DNA of 45,264 bases from Chlamydiales bacterium (GCA_020831465.1 JAFIGI010000018.1:1-45264); one strand, 5' to 3'; positions 35,293 through 43,327 are shown, counted from the stretch's first letter. Made by a program: numbers and translations. Notes: generated from the letters alone by a model not told the origin.

Positions 35293-35749
35293 CGACTTCG
35301 TCTTCCTCAATTTCGTTGCTGAGCAGCGATGCGGGATAGACCTCGTCGTTCTTCTCTTTTTTCTCTTTAACCTCGGGAATCAGCCCCTTGATAACCACGT
35401 GGACAGTCGCAACATGAAGGCCGGTGAGACGCGTGATCTCCTCAACGATTTTGGTCTGAACCTCTTCCGCTTTTTCAGGGATCGAAATGCCGTAACGGAC
35501 TAAAATCTCGACTTTGACTTTTACCTGATGGTTCTTGCTATCTTGCTCAACATAGATCCCCTTCACCCGGTCGCTGTCTGAGCGGCCGAGCAGCGTGTCG
35601 ATCAAGGTCCCCCCGATCACCGCCACATCTTGGAGTTTACTGAGACATTGTAAAATAATAACTTGAATCACGCGCGTTTCGATATCCCGGCTATATACCG
35701 TTTCGGGCAGTTCGAATTCTTTTGTGTCGACTACAGGATTTTCTTTCAT
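35282..35749 (-). CDS. Asp23/Gls24-family envelope stress protein
   Basis: A 155-residue soluble protein. The core fits the Asp23/Gls24 pattern: VIQVIILQCLSKLQDVAVIG, GIYVEQDSKNHQVKVKVEIL, then VQTKIVEEITRLTGLHVATV and HVVIKGLIPE. In Firmicutes Asp23 sits under the membrane, held by AmaP, and relates to cell-envelope stress. Start MKENPVV follows GAGG. The tail is acidic (EIEEDEVDAY). Upstream lies a short divergent region shared with the GYF_2 gene. Confidence 0.85.
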   Translation of the reverse strand: MKENPVVDTKEFELPETVYSRDIETRVIQVIILQCLSKLQDVAVIGGTLIDTLLGRSDSDRVKGIYVEQDSKNHQVKVKVEILVRYGISIPEKAEEVQTKIVEEITRLTGLHVATVHVVIKGLIPEVKEKKEKNDEVYPASLLSNEIEEDEVDAY

Positions 35750-35763
35750 AGAAACCTCGTGAT

Positions 35764-35791
35764 TGAAATATAGTAAGCTATGGACTAAAAT
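35764..35791 (+). promoter_or_regulatory. Candidate promoter of the GYF_2 gene
   Basis: TTGAAA and TAAAAT are separated by 16 bases in the gap between the Asp23 and GYF_2 genes. Confidence 0.4.
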
Positions 35792-35802
35792 ATATTCCAC
35801 TT

Positions 35803-36210
35803 ATGGGAATAATGCAACTTTTCAATCTGCTTCTCTTCTGGGTTTTCTTCGGCTGCATCGCCTCCTACTTGGCAAAAAGGCGCGGACGGAACCCTCTGGC
35901 ATGGTTTTTCCTGGGCCTTTTCTTGGGAATCTTGGGCGTTCTGCTTGTAGTGATCTTGCCAAACCGGCTCCACAGACTCCGCGTTCCTCCCTCTCTTCCT
36001 CGGCCTCAGCGTAGCGAGGCATGGCTGAAGATGTGGTATTATCTCGACCCGGCCCACTCGCAACAGGGACCGCTCGAATTCCCCGATCTCGCGAAACATC
36101 TACGGGAAAACCGTCTTACCGAATCCTCTCTTGTTTGGGGTGAAGGGATGAAAGAGTGGAAGCCCCTTGCCGAAATGCCCGATCTAATTCAAGAGATGAA
36201 CAAAGCTTGA
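35803..36210 (+). CDS. Membrane protein with C-terminal GYF_2 domain
   Basis: A 135-residue protein. Two N-terminal membrane helices (about 5-22 and 32-53) are separated by the basic turn AKRRGRNP. After a proline-rich linker, residues about 78-128 match the bacterial GYF_2 domain (MWYYLDPAHSQQGPLEFPDL and SLVWGEGMKEWKPLAEMPDL). The domain is thought to bind peptides or proteins in bacteria, but the partner is unknown. It is divergent from the Asp23 gene. ATG at 35812 is an alternative start. Confidence 0.8.
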   Translation: MGIMQLFNLLLFWVFFGCIASYLAKRRGRNPLAWFFLGLFLGILGVLLVVILPNRLHRLRVPPSLPRPQRSEAWLKMWYYLDPAHSQQGPLEFPDLAKHLRENRLTESSLVWGEGMKEWKPLAEMPDLIQEMNKA

Positions 36211-36213
36211 TTT

Positions 36214-36248
36214 AAAAAAAAAGGCAATCCCATCCGGGAATGCCTTTT
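36214..36248. terminator. Bidirectional terminator between converging genes
   Basis: AAAAGGCAATCCC-ATCC-GGGAATGCCTTTT folds with one mismatch. A long A-run on the left (a T-run on the minus strand) and TTTT on the right let it stop both the GYF_2 gene and the converging membrane gene. Confidence 0.85.
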
Positions 36249-36271
36249 CATCTCGAAATCGATGCGGTCTA

Positions 36272-36619
36272 TTATTCTTCATCGAATTGTTCAGAATGTG
36301 TACACATACGCCCCATCGTAACAATGAGATCAACCAAGAAAAGCATTATGCCTCCGACAACCGTACACTCAGCTATTCCTCGTGCGATAAGCGCTTTATC
36401 TATTTCTTTCTCACCAGATTTGTCTAACCCCATTGAAATATGATAGATCCCCGCAAGAAGGTTACCAATAACCGGGATTATATTTAGTGCGACCGAAAAA
36501 TTCCACCTAGCCGCATCTGTTCGCTCACCAAGTATATATTGTGCAGATTTCGGCGAATTAACTGTTGTTCCGCAAAAACCAAGATAGTTCGCGTTCTCGC
36601 GATGAAAAATAGCTGCCAT
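36272..36619 (-). CDS. Small membrane protein, unrecognised
   Basis: A 115-residue protein with two hydrophobic segments (NFSVALNIIPVIGNLLAGIY and CTVVGGIMLFLVDLIVTM) separated by a charged helix, and hydrophilic ends. A strong GGAGG stands in front of the ATG. The FSVALNIIPVIGNLLAGIY type of segment recurs in lineage-specific chlamydial membrane proteins as far as I remember, but I assign no function. An Inc-like role is possible, although the helices are about 30 residues apart. Confidence 0.75.
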   Translation of the reverse strand: MAAIFHRENANYLGFCGTTVNSPKSAQYILGERTDAARWNFSVALNIIPVIGNLLAGIYHISMGLDKSGEKEIDKALIARGIAECTVVGGIMLFLVDLIVTMGRMCTHSEQFDEE

Positions 36620-36752
36620 TTTATCCTCCTATGGACTTCTTTTTAAAAAGATTAAAGAAAGTGTAAATAAAAAAAAATAGAAAAACTTTCTTTGAAAGGC
36701 AAAAGGAATCAATAGAGATTGGAAAGTCTAAAAAACAGAGAAAATAAGATAA

Positions 36753-36786
36753 AAAAAACCTTTACACAAGAGTGGAAAGGTTTTTT
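36753..36786. terminator. Terminator after rpsN
   Basis: AAAAAACCTTTACAC-AAGA-GTGGAAAGGTTTTTT forms a long stem with one A-G mismatch and T-runs on both strands. It ends the rpmJ-rpsN operon on the minus strand. Confidence 0.85.
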
Positions 36787-36805
36787 GAAAAGAATTGTAA
36801 GCAGA

Positions 36806-37111
36806 TTACCAACTGGCTTTGGTAATACCGGGGATCATCCCCATACCGGCAAGCTCGCGGAAACAGATACGCGACATCTGGAACTTGCGGAGATAGCCAT
36901 GGGGGCGGCCGGTCAGGCGGCAGCGGTTCTTGAGACGGCTGGGAGAGGTGTCCCGGCGCATTTTGTTCAGGGCAATGCGCGCTTGCTCACGCTCCTGTTC
37001 GTTCAAACTTAAATCTTTGGCTTTGACGCGCAGCTCGGAACGGCGGTCGAAATTCAATTGGACGAGCTTTTCGCGTTTCTTTTGCTTTGCGATCGCAGAT
37101 TTTTTTGCCAT
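36806..37111 (-). CDS. rpsN: 30S ribosomal protein uS14 (zinc-free, long form)
   Basis: A 101-residue S14. It has [19 protein letters not shown] at the N terminus, [20 protein letters not shown] in the middle, and the conserved C-terminal [38 protein letters not shown]. The two CxxC zinc pairs of the short form are absent. It is encoded directly after rpmJ, a pair also seen in other chlamydiae. Confidence 0.96.
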   Translation of the reverse strand: MAKKSAIAKQKKREKLVQLNFDRRSELRVKAKDLSLNEQEREQARIALNKMRRDTSPSRLKNRCRLTGRPHGYLRKFQMSRICFRELAGMGMIPGITKASW

Positions 37112-37124
37112 TTCCTACCTATAA

Positions 37125-37262
37125 TTATCTTTTCCTTGCGGGACCCTTTTGACGCTGCTTCCGGTTAGGGTCCTTTTTATTGATCACATAGAGACGCCCC
37201 CGTCGGCGGACAAGCTTGTCGCCTTTAGAAGGGTCGGCTTTAACTGAAGCTTTTACTTTCAT
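37125..37262 (-). CDS. rpmJ: 50S ribosomal protein bL36 (zinc-free, 45 residues)
   Basis: The short frame encodes [20 protein letters not shown], then [20 protein letters not shown] and PARKR. This is the chlamydial L36 form: it lacks the CxxC/CxxxH zinc ribbon of the common 37-38-residue L36 and has a longer tail. Stop and start are only 13 bases from rpsN. It is divergent from rpmH. Confidence 0.95.
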   Translation of the reverse strand: MKVKASVKADPSKGDKLVRRRGRLYVINKKDPNRKQRQKGPARKR

Positions 37263-37371
37263 TTTAGTCCTACCATTTGCAGAAAGTGGATACTTTACCT
37301 AAATCCGGTATTCTTTGCAATTGTCAATTTCTCGGATTTTTGCTAAAGTAGTCCGCAAAACGAGGAGAATG

Positions 37372-37509
37372 ATGAAAAGAACCTATCAGCCAAGTAAAAG
37401 ACGTCGCAAAAGCGAAACGGGATTCCGCAAAAGGATGAAGACCAAAAACGGAAGGAAGATCCTGAACCGCCGCCGAAAGGTTGGACGCCACGAATTGACT
37501 CCGTGCTAG
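37372..37509 (+). CDS. rpmH: 50S ribosomal protein bL34
   Basis: A 45-residue protein: [20 protein letters not shown], then [20 protein letters not shown]. This is the invariant L34 pattern. GAGGAG lies just upstream. An ATG one codon earlier is also in frame but MKRTYQPS is the conserved start. The 3' end overlaps rnpA by seven bases, the usual rpmH-rnpA arrangement near the replication-origin-type operon of bacteria. Confidence 0.96.
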   Translation: MKRTYQPSKRRRKSETGFRKRMKTKNGRKILNRRRKVGRHELTPC

Positions 37510-37847
37510 AAAAGTTTATTTTTCCCAAGTCATCACGCCTACTTCGCTCTCGCGAATTTCGACTCTGCGCGAAGTATGGGATTCAGCGTACTGGGCGTTT
37601 TCTGCACCTAGACGTGCGCCAAATGACTTGTCCCGGAACTAAAATTGGATTGACCGTTTCCCGCCGTTACGGCAAGGCAGTCCAGCGTAACCGTTTCAAA
37701 CGGCTTGTGCGCGAAGCCTTTCGCCTTTCTCAGCACGAGCTTTTTGCATCTCTCCACATCAGCGTCCGTCCCCGCGCCGCCGCCCACAAGGCGACTCTTT
37801 CCGACATCCGCCAAGAACTCCTAGAACTAATCTCTCAATACCAATAA
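37503..37847 (+). CDS. rnpA: Ribonuclease P protein component
   Basis: A 114-residue basic protein that helps the RNase P RNA process tRNA 5' ends. [14 protein letters not shown] at the N terminus and the RNR motif segment [20 protein letters not shown] followed by RLVREAFR are diagnostic. GTG start inside the end of rpmH. No oxaA/yidC gene follows; instead a convergent thioredoxin-like gene does. Confidence 0.95.
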   Translation: MLEKFIFPKSSRLLRSREFRLCAKYGIQRTGRFLHLDVRQMTCPGTKIGLTVSRRYGKAVQRNRFKRLVREAFRLSQHELFASLHISVRPRAAAHKATLSDIRQELLELISQYQ

Positions 37848-37872
37848 TCGAATTATTGCTATCAACCTAGAG

Positions 37873-38808
37873 TTATCTGATTTGGCTTTTGATGTACTGC
37901 ATCGAGTTCTCGATCTCGCTGCGGAAGCCAATAGGAGCGTTGTTATAAGCGGTCTCAGCGTGCTTGAGGGCACTCCCCCACTCATCGGTGTCAAGATAGA
38001 ATTGGGCGATCATCATCTCAATACGCCAAACGTTCTGCTCATCTTTATCGCCGAAACGCTCAAGGTAAGCTTCAAGAGGTTTGATGACCTCGCGCGCATC
38101 GTGGGTTGAAGAGGCAAGCTGCTGAAAATCGATCATTGCCAAGGTAAAATGAACTTGATAATCCTCGCTTTTCAAAAGCTTCTCCCTAAGCTCAGCTGCA
38201 TTTTTTCCCTCCCCAACAAATACCCGGTAGCGCTCAAGGAGGAAAAAGGGGATCTCTAAGTCAATTCCGGCTGACAAAACGGAGTCGCACGCCTCGTCGC
38301 GCATCAAAATCTGCGCAAGTTGATAGAGGCGACGCAAGCTCGCCTCATCGCGAGGCAGAGAGCGTAAGCCTCGGCAAAGCTCGCCGTCTTGCGCTAGAGT
38401 AAGCAAAAGCTCGCCTGCAAGCTGTTCTCCACTCTCCGGGAAGAAACCCATCCGGGCAATGAGGCGTTCGTCAAAATCTAAAATAAGAAGAGTAGGATAT
38501 TCATCTATGCCAAATCGTTTCTTCAACTCTTGGTTTTGCTTTTTCGTAGATGAAGCAAGAGTCTTGTGCATCGGAAAATCGATCTCAACGCACCGGAAAA
38601 GCGATCCAATTTCTTGTTGAAAGGAGTCGGAATCGAGAACCTCGTTTTTCATCTTCATAGAGAGTCCCGACCAGTCAGAACCTGTAAAAAAGAGCAGAAG
38701 GGGTTTTTTGTCCCCGCTGCTCTTCTCTAGAGCTTTCGAATAATCGGCTTCCCATCCATAGGTAGCAGAAAGAAGAGTAAGGAAAATGAATAGAAGAAGA
38801 AGGCGCAT
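37873..38808 (-). CDS. Secreted thioredoxin-fold protein without active-site cysteines
   Basis: A 311-residue protein with an N-terminal signal peptide (LLLLFIFLTLLSATYG). Residues about 20-140 match the thioredoxin-like fold of the next gene (LLLFFTGSDWSGLSMKMK, EIDFPMH, EYPTLLILD), but the CxxC is SxxS (S47, S50). The rest is helical, with TPR-like segments near the end (VWRIEMMIAQFYLDTDEWGS). It cannot do dithiol redox chemistry at that site. A periplasmic chaperone, scaffold or inhibitor role is possible. From its place next to rnpA it fits the chlamydial CT783-type gene, from memory. Confidence 0.75.
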   Translation of the reverse strand: MRLLLLFIFLTLLSATYGWEADYSKALEKSSGDKKPLLLFFTGSDWSGLSMKMKNEVLDSDSFQQEIGSLFRCVEIDFPMHKTLASSTKKQNQELKKRFGIDEYPTLLILDFDERLIARMGFFPESGEQLAGELLLTLAQDGELCRGLRSLPRDEASLRRLYQLAQILMRDEACDSVLSAGIDLEIPFFLLERYRVFVGEGKNAAELREKLLKSEDYQVHFTLAMIDFQQLASSTHDAREVIKPLEAYLERFGDKDEQNVWRIEMMIAQFYLDTDEWGSALKHAETAYNNAPIGFRSEIENSMQYIKSQIR

Positions 38809-38821
38809 ATGTGAACTCCGG

Positions 38822-38851
38822 AAAAAGTGCCCCTTGCCAAAGGCAAGGGGC
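38822..38851 (-). terminator. Intrinsic terminator of the dsbH-like gene
   Basis: On the minus strand a perfect 10-bp stem (GCCCCTTGCC/GGCAAGGGGC) with a three-base loop is followed by AC and five T. It separates the dsbH-like gene from the next thioredoxin-like gene, which suggests reduced read-through between the two. Confidence 0.85.
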
Positions 38852-38857
38852 TATTTA

Positions 38858-39355
38858 TTACTTCAGCAACTGTTTGAGATAGTCGGCGTAAGCTTTGCCG
38901 CCTCCCGGACGGTAGCCGGCCTCGGCGATGAAATTTCCACTCGAATCGAGGATGATGATTGTCGGATAGCCCGTCACGCCATATTTCTGCTTCAAGCTGT
39001 TGTTTTGCTGCTGCAGTTCAGGCGGAAGTGGTTTCTGCATCGGGAAATCGACTTCGACAAAAACAAAATCGTTACCGACGGCACGGGCAAATTCCGCTGA
39101 TTCAAAGACTTCCTGATCCATTCTTTTGCACCAGCCGCACCAGTCTGAGCCTGTGAAAAACAAGAGAATAGGCTTGTTAGCTCTTTTCGCTTCAGCCTGT
39201 GCTTCATTATAGTTTGTGTGCCATTTGATTTGTCCCGAGTGTTGATTGGCTGAAGCTTGAGGCTGTCTTCGGGCATTGTTCCCGTTATGACCGGCGGCAA
39301 ATGCCGGTGTAAGTGTTAACGCTAATATGCATGCTGTTAAAAGATGTTTTCTCAT
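38858..39355 (-). CDS. dsbH: Periplasmic thioredoxin-fold oxidoreductase (DsbH-like)
   Basis: A 165-residue secreted protein: signal peptide about residues 1-21, then a Gln/Asn-rich stretch and a thioredoxin fold. LLFFTGSDWCGWCKRMDQEV gives the CGWC active site (C73, C76), and GYPTIIILD carries the cis-proline. It matches the chlamydial periplasmic disulfide reductase DsbH (CT780 type) in arrangement; that assignment is from memory. It probably keeps or reduces disulfides of cell-envelope proteins. Upstream gap is shared with the divergent Tsr3-like gene. Confidence 0.8.
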   Translation of the reverse strand: MRKHLLTACILALTLTPAFAAGHNGNNARRQPQASANQHSGQIKWHTNYNEAQAEAKRANKPILLFFTGSDWCGWCKRMDQEVFESAEFARAVGNDFVFVEVDFPMQKPLPPELQQQNNSLKQKYGVTGYPTIIILDSSGNFIAEAGYRPGGGKAYADYLKQLLK

Positions 39356-39434
39356 GTGTTTCTCCTATGAGGTTTGAAAAAACTTCCCTCTAATTTACAA
39401 AAACCGAGAAAAATTGGTAGACTTTCTTTCGAAA

Positions 39435-39440
39435 TATAAT
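39435..39440 (+). promoter_or_regulatory. Candidate -10 box (TATAAT) of the Tsr3-like gene
   Basis: A perfect TATAAT lies 13 bases before the ATG; TTGGTA stands 15 bases upstream, a short spacer. The leader would be only about 7 bases, and no Shine-Dalgarno is visible. Confidence 0.4.
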
Positions 39441-39453
39441 TAACTTACTAAAA

Positions 39454-39921
39454 ATGAATCATTTCTGTCCAACAATTGTCATCCGACACCGCAAAGAGCG
39501 GTTGAAAAAGTGTTCCTTGCGTGGTTTGGAAGGTCGAAAGGAGATCCTTTTTTTTCCCTATCCTTTAAAAAATCTCCTTCCAATCGATGGATATGTCTTT
39601 TTAACACCCGATGCTCCGCAGGTTTTATCAATTGAAGAGGGAGGAAGAGGGTTGCTGCTTTGTGATGCAACCTGGAAGTTGGCGAAAAAAATGGAAAAGG
39701 CGCTTCAGATGCCCGATACGGTGGTTCGGCGTGCTTTGCCGTCCGGAATCGAAACGGCCTATCCACGGCGCCAGGAGGTCCCTTGTGGGCTCGCTTCGGT
39801 CGAGGCGCTCTATATGGCTTATGTGCTCACAGGCCGCGACCCGAAAGGGTTGTTGGACAATTATTACTGGAAAGAGGACTTTTTGGAAAAAAACAAGAAG
39901 TTCTCTATAGTAGCGCTATGA
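39454..39921 (+). CDS. Tsr3-like (DUF367) protein
   Basis: A 155-residue protein that fits the Tsr3/DUF367 family: TIVIRHRKERLKKCSLRGL (like the KKC-T/S-G-x-L start), LLLCDATWKLAKKMEKAL (like LDCSW), RRALPSGIETAYPRRQEVPC and GLASVEALYMAYVLTGRDPK, then WKEDFLEKNKKF (like W...FLxxN). In archaea and eukaryotes Tsr3 transfers the aminocarboxypropyl group of SAM to small-subunit rRNA. In bacteria it is rare; a similar role is inferred. Its stop overlaps the next gene by ATGA. It is the first gene of a tightly overlapping four-gene run ending in priA. Confidence 0.75.
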   Translation: MNHFCPTIVIRHRKERLKKCSLRGLEGRKEILFFPYPLKNLLPIDGYVFLTPDAPQVLSIEEGGRGLLLCDATWKLAKKMEKALQMPDTVVRRALPSGIETAYPRRQEVPCGLASVEALYMAYVLTGRDPKGLLDNYYWKEDFLEKNKKFSIVAL

Positions 39922-40538
39922 AACAAAATAGGCCGGAAAATCCCTTCGCGTTTTTTCATCAAAACGAGGCGCTTCTCTATCAATTTTTTCTGCATGAATC
40001 TCTCTTAGCCTGCATGCTCGTCAAAGAAACACCGACACCCGATTTGCTTAAGCAGATCATGGGGGAAAGCGCGCACCAATTTTACAACTCCCAGGGTCAT
40101 CTTCCAAAAATGCTTCACTACTATGATTTGCACATGGAGAATTTCGAGCCTTATCCGGCCATGAAATCGGTGGGCCGCACTCTCGATCGCGCTCTATCAG
40201 CGGCGCGCAGTTGCGCTGACTTGATCGACAAGGAATGCAAGGACCATAAAAAACACTTTTTGCAGCTGCGTAGAGAACTCAAAAAGGTCGGCAAGCTCCT
40301 TTACGACCTTCTCCCCCACTATAAAAATAACCCCCATGTCCTCTACTTCGTCCTTTGCCGCCACGAGCAGCTCGACTCACTTTACGGAAAGGCCTCGCTT
40401 GTAAGCCTTTTCGATTCCCTATTTGAAGGAGGATTGGTTGAAGTCGAAACGTTCCTTTCAGACTCTTTTTCCCGAAAGGGCTTCCACCATCTCCTTCCAA
40501 ATATCCAAAAGCAATTGGAAACGATTCAAAATGACTGA
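39918..40538 (+). CDS. Helical protein of unknown function in the priA operon
   Basis: A 206-residue soluble, helix-rich protein starting at MKQNRPENPFAFFHQNEALL, whose ATG overlaps the Tsr3-like stop (ATGA). No signal peptide or membrane helix is visible. The His- and Leu-rich segment KVGKLLYDLLPHYKNNPHVL stands out, but I know no motif match. The tight coupling on both sides suggests a conserved function with the neighbouring genes. Confidence 0.75.
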   Translation: MKQNRPENPFAFFHQNEALLYQFFLHESLLACMLVKETPTPDLLKQIMGESAHQFYNSQGHLPKMLHYYDLHMENFEPYPAMKSVGRTLDRALSAARSCADLIDKECKDHKKHFLQLRRELKKVGKLLYDLLPHYKNNPHVLYFVLCRHEQLDSLYGKASLVSLFDSLFEGGLVEVETFLSDSFSRKGFHHLLPNIQKQLETIQND

Positions 40539-41130
40539 ATGGCGAAAAGAGTTTGCCACTCTGATTCGCGCGACGCTTCAATATCTTCAAGAGGAATGGG
40601 GCGCGCATCCACCTCTCGTGATTAAAGAGCCCCCTCCCCGGGAGTCTAAGGCGGCAGATGCTCCCAAACCACAACCAGAACCTAAACCTCAGGTTATTAA
40701 AAAGGAAAAACCGAACCTGAATCGAAATTGGGAGCTTAACCCTATGCCCTTACCGACGGAGCTGACTCCCGAATTCACCTCCCTTTTCCGGCCGCTTCCG
40801 CTTACCATTCCTATCCGCATTGCCTTCGCAGACCCAGGCCAGATATTTTTTCTGGAAAACGTCGCACGTGCCCTTACGAAACTAATCGCTCCCACTTCGC
40901 TCTATTCGGGAAAACTCGATCACCTTTTGACAAACCATCATGTCCTTCTCGTCCTGGCGCCCTTATCTCTTTTGGAGAAAAGATTCCCTCAGGTAGAATT
41001 ACACCAATTGTTAAAATTGGATGGTCCGACTCTTCTTCCCATCGCAGACCATTACGATCCCAAGTTGAAACGCGCTCTATGGAACATCCTCAAGTCTTTT
41101 CGAAATACGCTTCCATCATCCTCGATGTAG
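40531..41130 (+). CDS. Proline-linker protein of unknown function before priA
   Basis: A 199-residue protein. An N-terminal helical segment (MTEWRKEFATLIRATLQYLQ) is followed by a Pro/Lys/Glu linker (about 31-70), then a mixed domain with hydrophobic helices (RIAFADPGQIFFLENVARAL, HHVLLVLAPLSLLEKRF). No family recognised. The start overlaps the preceding gene by eight bases and its 3' end overlaps priA by 52 bases, so it is read in the same transcript. A helper of PriA is conceivable from position only. Confidence 0.7.
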   Translation: MTEWRKEFATLIRATLQYLQEEWGAHPPLVIKEPPPRESKAADAPKPQPEPKPQVIKKEKPNLNRNWELNPMPLPTELTPEFTSLFRPLPLTIPIRIAFADPGQIFFLENVARALTKLIAPTSLYSGKLDHLLTNHHVLLVLAPLSLLEKRFPQVELHQLLKLDGPTLLPIADHYDPKLKRALWNILKSFRNTLPSSSM

Positions 41131-43307
41131 CGGTTGAGAAGGCTCTCGACTACGGAATTCCCGATTCTCTCGAGATCAAGCGCGGCATGCAGGTCCGGGT
41201 TCCCGTCCGCGGGAGGCTTCAAACGGGGTATGTGATCGAAATTAAAGAAGAGAGCCCCTACCCGAAAATTCTTCCGATTCACGCGGTCCTTTCTCAGGAT
41301 GAGCTTTTGACCGAAGAGTTGTTTGAGCTCGCAGTGTGGATGAGTAAATACTACTGCACAAGCCTGCAGCAGGTGCTAAGGCGCATTCTTCCGGCAAGCA
41401 TCCGCCAGAACATCTCCCATAAGCAGCAATATTGCGTGTCACGCCTTAGCTCGAAGGAGAAGATACGCACCCTTTGCCGCGAACTGCGCGAGAGGCATCC
41501 GAAACAGGCAGAAGTTTTGGAGACCATCTTGATGGAGGAGAAAGGAATCCTGCTTACCGAGCTATTGGAAAAAACGGGGGGATCGCCCAGCCCCGTTCAA
41601 ACCCTCGTTAAAAAGGGAGTCCTGCATCTCGAACAGGTCCGCGTAGACCGCTCTCCCCTCTCCGATCAGGAGTACTTCAAAACCGAAGCAAAAAAGCTCA
41701 ATGAACAACAGGCAGCAGCATTGCAGCGGGTAGTGGAAACGCTTGAGAAAAAACGGTTTGAGACCCATCTTCTTTTTGGCGTGACGGGAAGCGGGAAAAC
41801 CGAGGTCTACCTCCAAGCGATCGACCGCGCCTTGAAAATGGGCTTGAGTGCTCTCATGCTCGTCCCCGAAATCTCTCTTACGGCTCAAACAATCGAACGT
41901 TTCCGCTCCCGCTTCGACAATTCGATCGCGATTTTGCACCACCGCCTTTCCGAGGGAGAGCGGTTTGACGAGTGGCACCGTATCCGGAGGGGCGAAGCCA
42001 GAATCGTAATCGGAGCGCGTTCCGCGCTTTTCTCTCCTGTGCAAAAGCTGGGATTGATTATTGTGGATGAAGAGCATGACAGAGCCTACAAGGAGACCGA
42101 GAAGCAGCCTTGCTATAATGCACGCGACCTTTCCGTTGTGCGCGGAATGTTAGCAAGCGCCGCTGTGATTTTGGGGACGGCAACCCCGAGTTTGGAGAGC
42201 TACTACAACGCCAAAATCGGGAAATATAGGCTTTCAAAACTCGATTGCCGCGCCTCGGCTTCGACCCTTCCTGCGGTCAAAATCATCGATATGCGGCGTG
42301 AATTCGAAAAAGCCGGGGGTTATACGAATTTCTCCGAAGCGTTGATCGAAGGAATCAAAAAACGCCTTGAGCTGGGCGAACAGACTCTTTTATTTTTAAA
42401 CCGCCGGGGCTACCATACCTCTCTTTTTTGCGGGCCGTGCGGACATATTTTCACATGCCCTCATTGCGATCTGCCGCTTACTTTCCATCGGAGTGAGGCG
42501 ATACTCGCCTGCCATTTATGCGACCACCGCCTTTCTCCCCCTCCGAAAGAATGCCCCTCCTGCCATTCTCAAGAAACACTTAAGTACCGCGGCGTTGGGA
42601 CCGAGCAAGTCGAACGGGCGCTGCACGCCCTCTTCCCTGAGGCGCGCACCTTGCGCGTCGACGGAGACACGACCCGGCATAAAGGAAGCCATGAGCGTCT
42701 CTTCCGGGCCTTTAGCACGGGAAAAGCCGACATTTTAATCGGCACCCAGATGGTGACAAAGGGGCTTCATTTTCCAACCGTCACCCTTGTTGCCGTATTG
42801 AACGGGGATGGAAGCTTGCACATTCCCGACTTCCGCGCTTCGGAAAATGTCTTCCAGCTGATCACCCAAGTCGCCGGGAGGGCCGGCCGAGGCGAGCTCC
42901 CCGGCGAGGTGATCATCCAGACGCAGATGCCCGAAAACCTGACAATCCGCCAGGCAGCCAAACAGGACTATGAAGAGTTCTATCTTACGGAAGCGGCGAC
43001 ACGTGAAGCCTTCGGTTTCCCTCCCTTTTCACGGCTGACCAAGCTCACCTTCAGCGGAACCGATGCTGCCCTCACTGAGCAGACGGCCAATCAAGTCCGG
43101 AGTGTCTTAATCAAAGGCCTTGGGAAAAATTATCTGATCCATCCTGTTGTCGCGTGCGGATACGCGAAAATCAAAGACAGCTACCGGTTTCAGTGCCTGA
43201 TCCGCGGAAAACATGCAGCCCCTGCAGCCGTTATCAGAGAGCTCGCCGGAATCCCGCGACAAGTAAAGATGCACATCGACATCGATCCTCTTTCGACTTT
43301 TTTCTGA
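41079..43307 (+). CDS. priA: Primosomal protein N' (replication restart helicase)
   Basis: A 742-residue superfamily 2 helicase that reloads the replisome at stalled forks. The 3'-binding domain is at the N terminus. The helicase core has Walker A GVTGSGKTEVYLQAI, IVDEEHDRAYK (DEEH) and GTATPSLESY. The zinc-binding insert holds CGPCGHIFTCPHCDLPL and CHLCDHRLSPPPKECPSCH. The later core motif is GTQMVTKGLHFPTVTLV. It is complete. The start is in the preceding gene. Confidence 0.97.
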   Translation: MEHPQVFSKYASIILDVAVEKALDYGIPDSLEIKRGMQVRVPVRGRLQTGYVIEIKEESPYPKILPIHAVLSQDELLTEELFELAVWMSKYYCTSLQQVLRRILPASIRQNISHKQQYCVSRLSSKEKIRTLCRELRERHPKQAEVLETILMEEKGILLTELLEKTGGSPSPVQTLVKKGVLHLEQVRVDRSPLSDQEYFKTEAKKLNEQQAAALQRVVETLEKKRFETHLLFGVTGSGKTEVYLQAIDRALKMGLSALMLVPEISLTAQTIERFRSRFDNSIAILHHRLSEGERFDEWHRIRRGEARIVIGARSALFSPVQKLGLIIVDEEHDRAYKETEKQPCYNARDLSVVRGMLASAAVILGTATPSLESYYNAKIGKYRLSKLDCRASASTLPAVKIIDMRREFEKAGGYTNFSEALIEGIKKRLELGEQTLLFLNRRGYHTSLFCGPCGHIFTCPHCDLPLTFHRSEAILACHLCDHRLSPPPKECPSCHSQETLKYRGVGTEQVERALHALFPEARTLRVDGDTTRHKGSHERLFRAFSTGKADILIGTQMVTKGLHFPTVTLVAVLNGDGSLHIPDFRASENVFQLITQVAGRAGRGELPGEVIIQTQMPENLTIRQAAKQDYEEFYLTEAATREAFGFPPFSRLTKLTFSGTDAALTEQTANQVRSVLIKGLGKNYLIHPVVACGYAKIKDSYRFQCLIRGKHAAPAAVIRELAGIPRQVKMHIDIDPLSTFF

Positions 43308-43327
43308 AAAGAGTATGCTTTAACGAT

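Noticed and set aside
39783-39917. Upstream extension of the 206-residue gene in the priA operon
   Set aside because: It would run in another frame through the Tsr3-like gene; the ATGA overlap start is the natural one.
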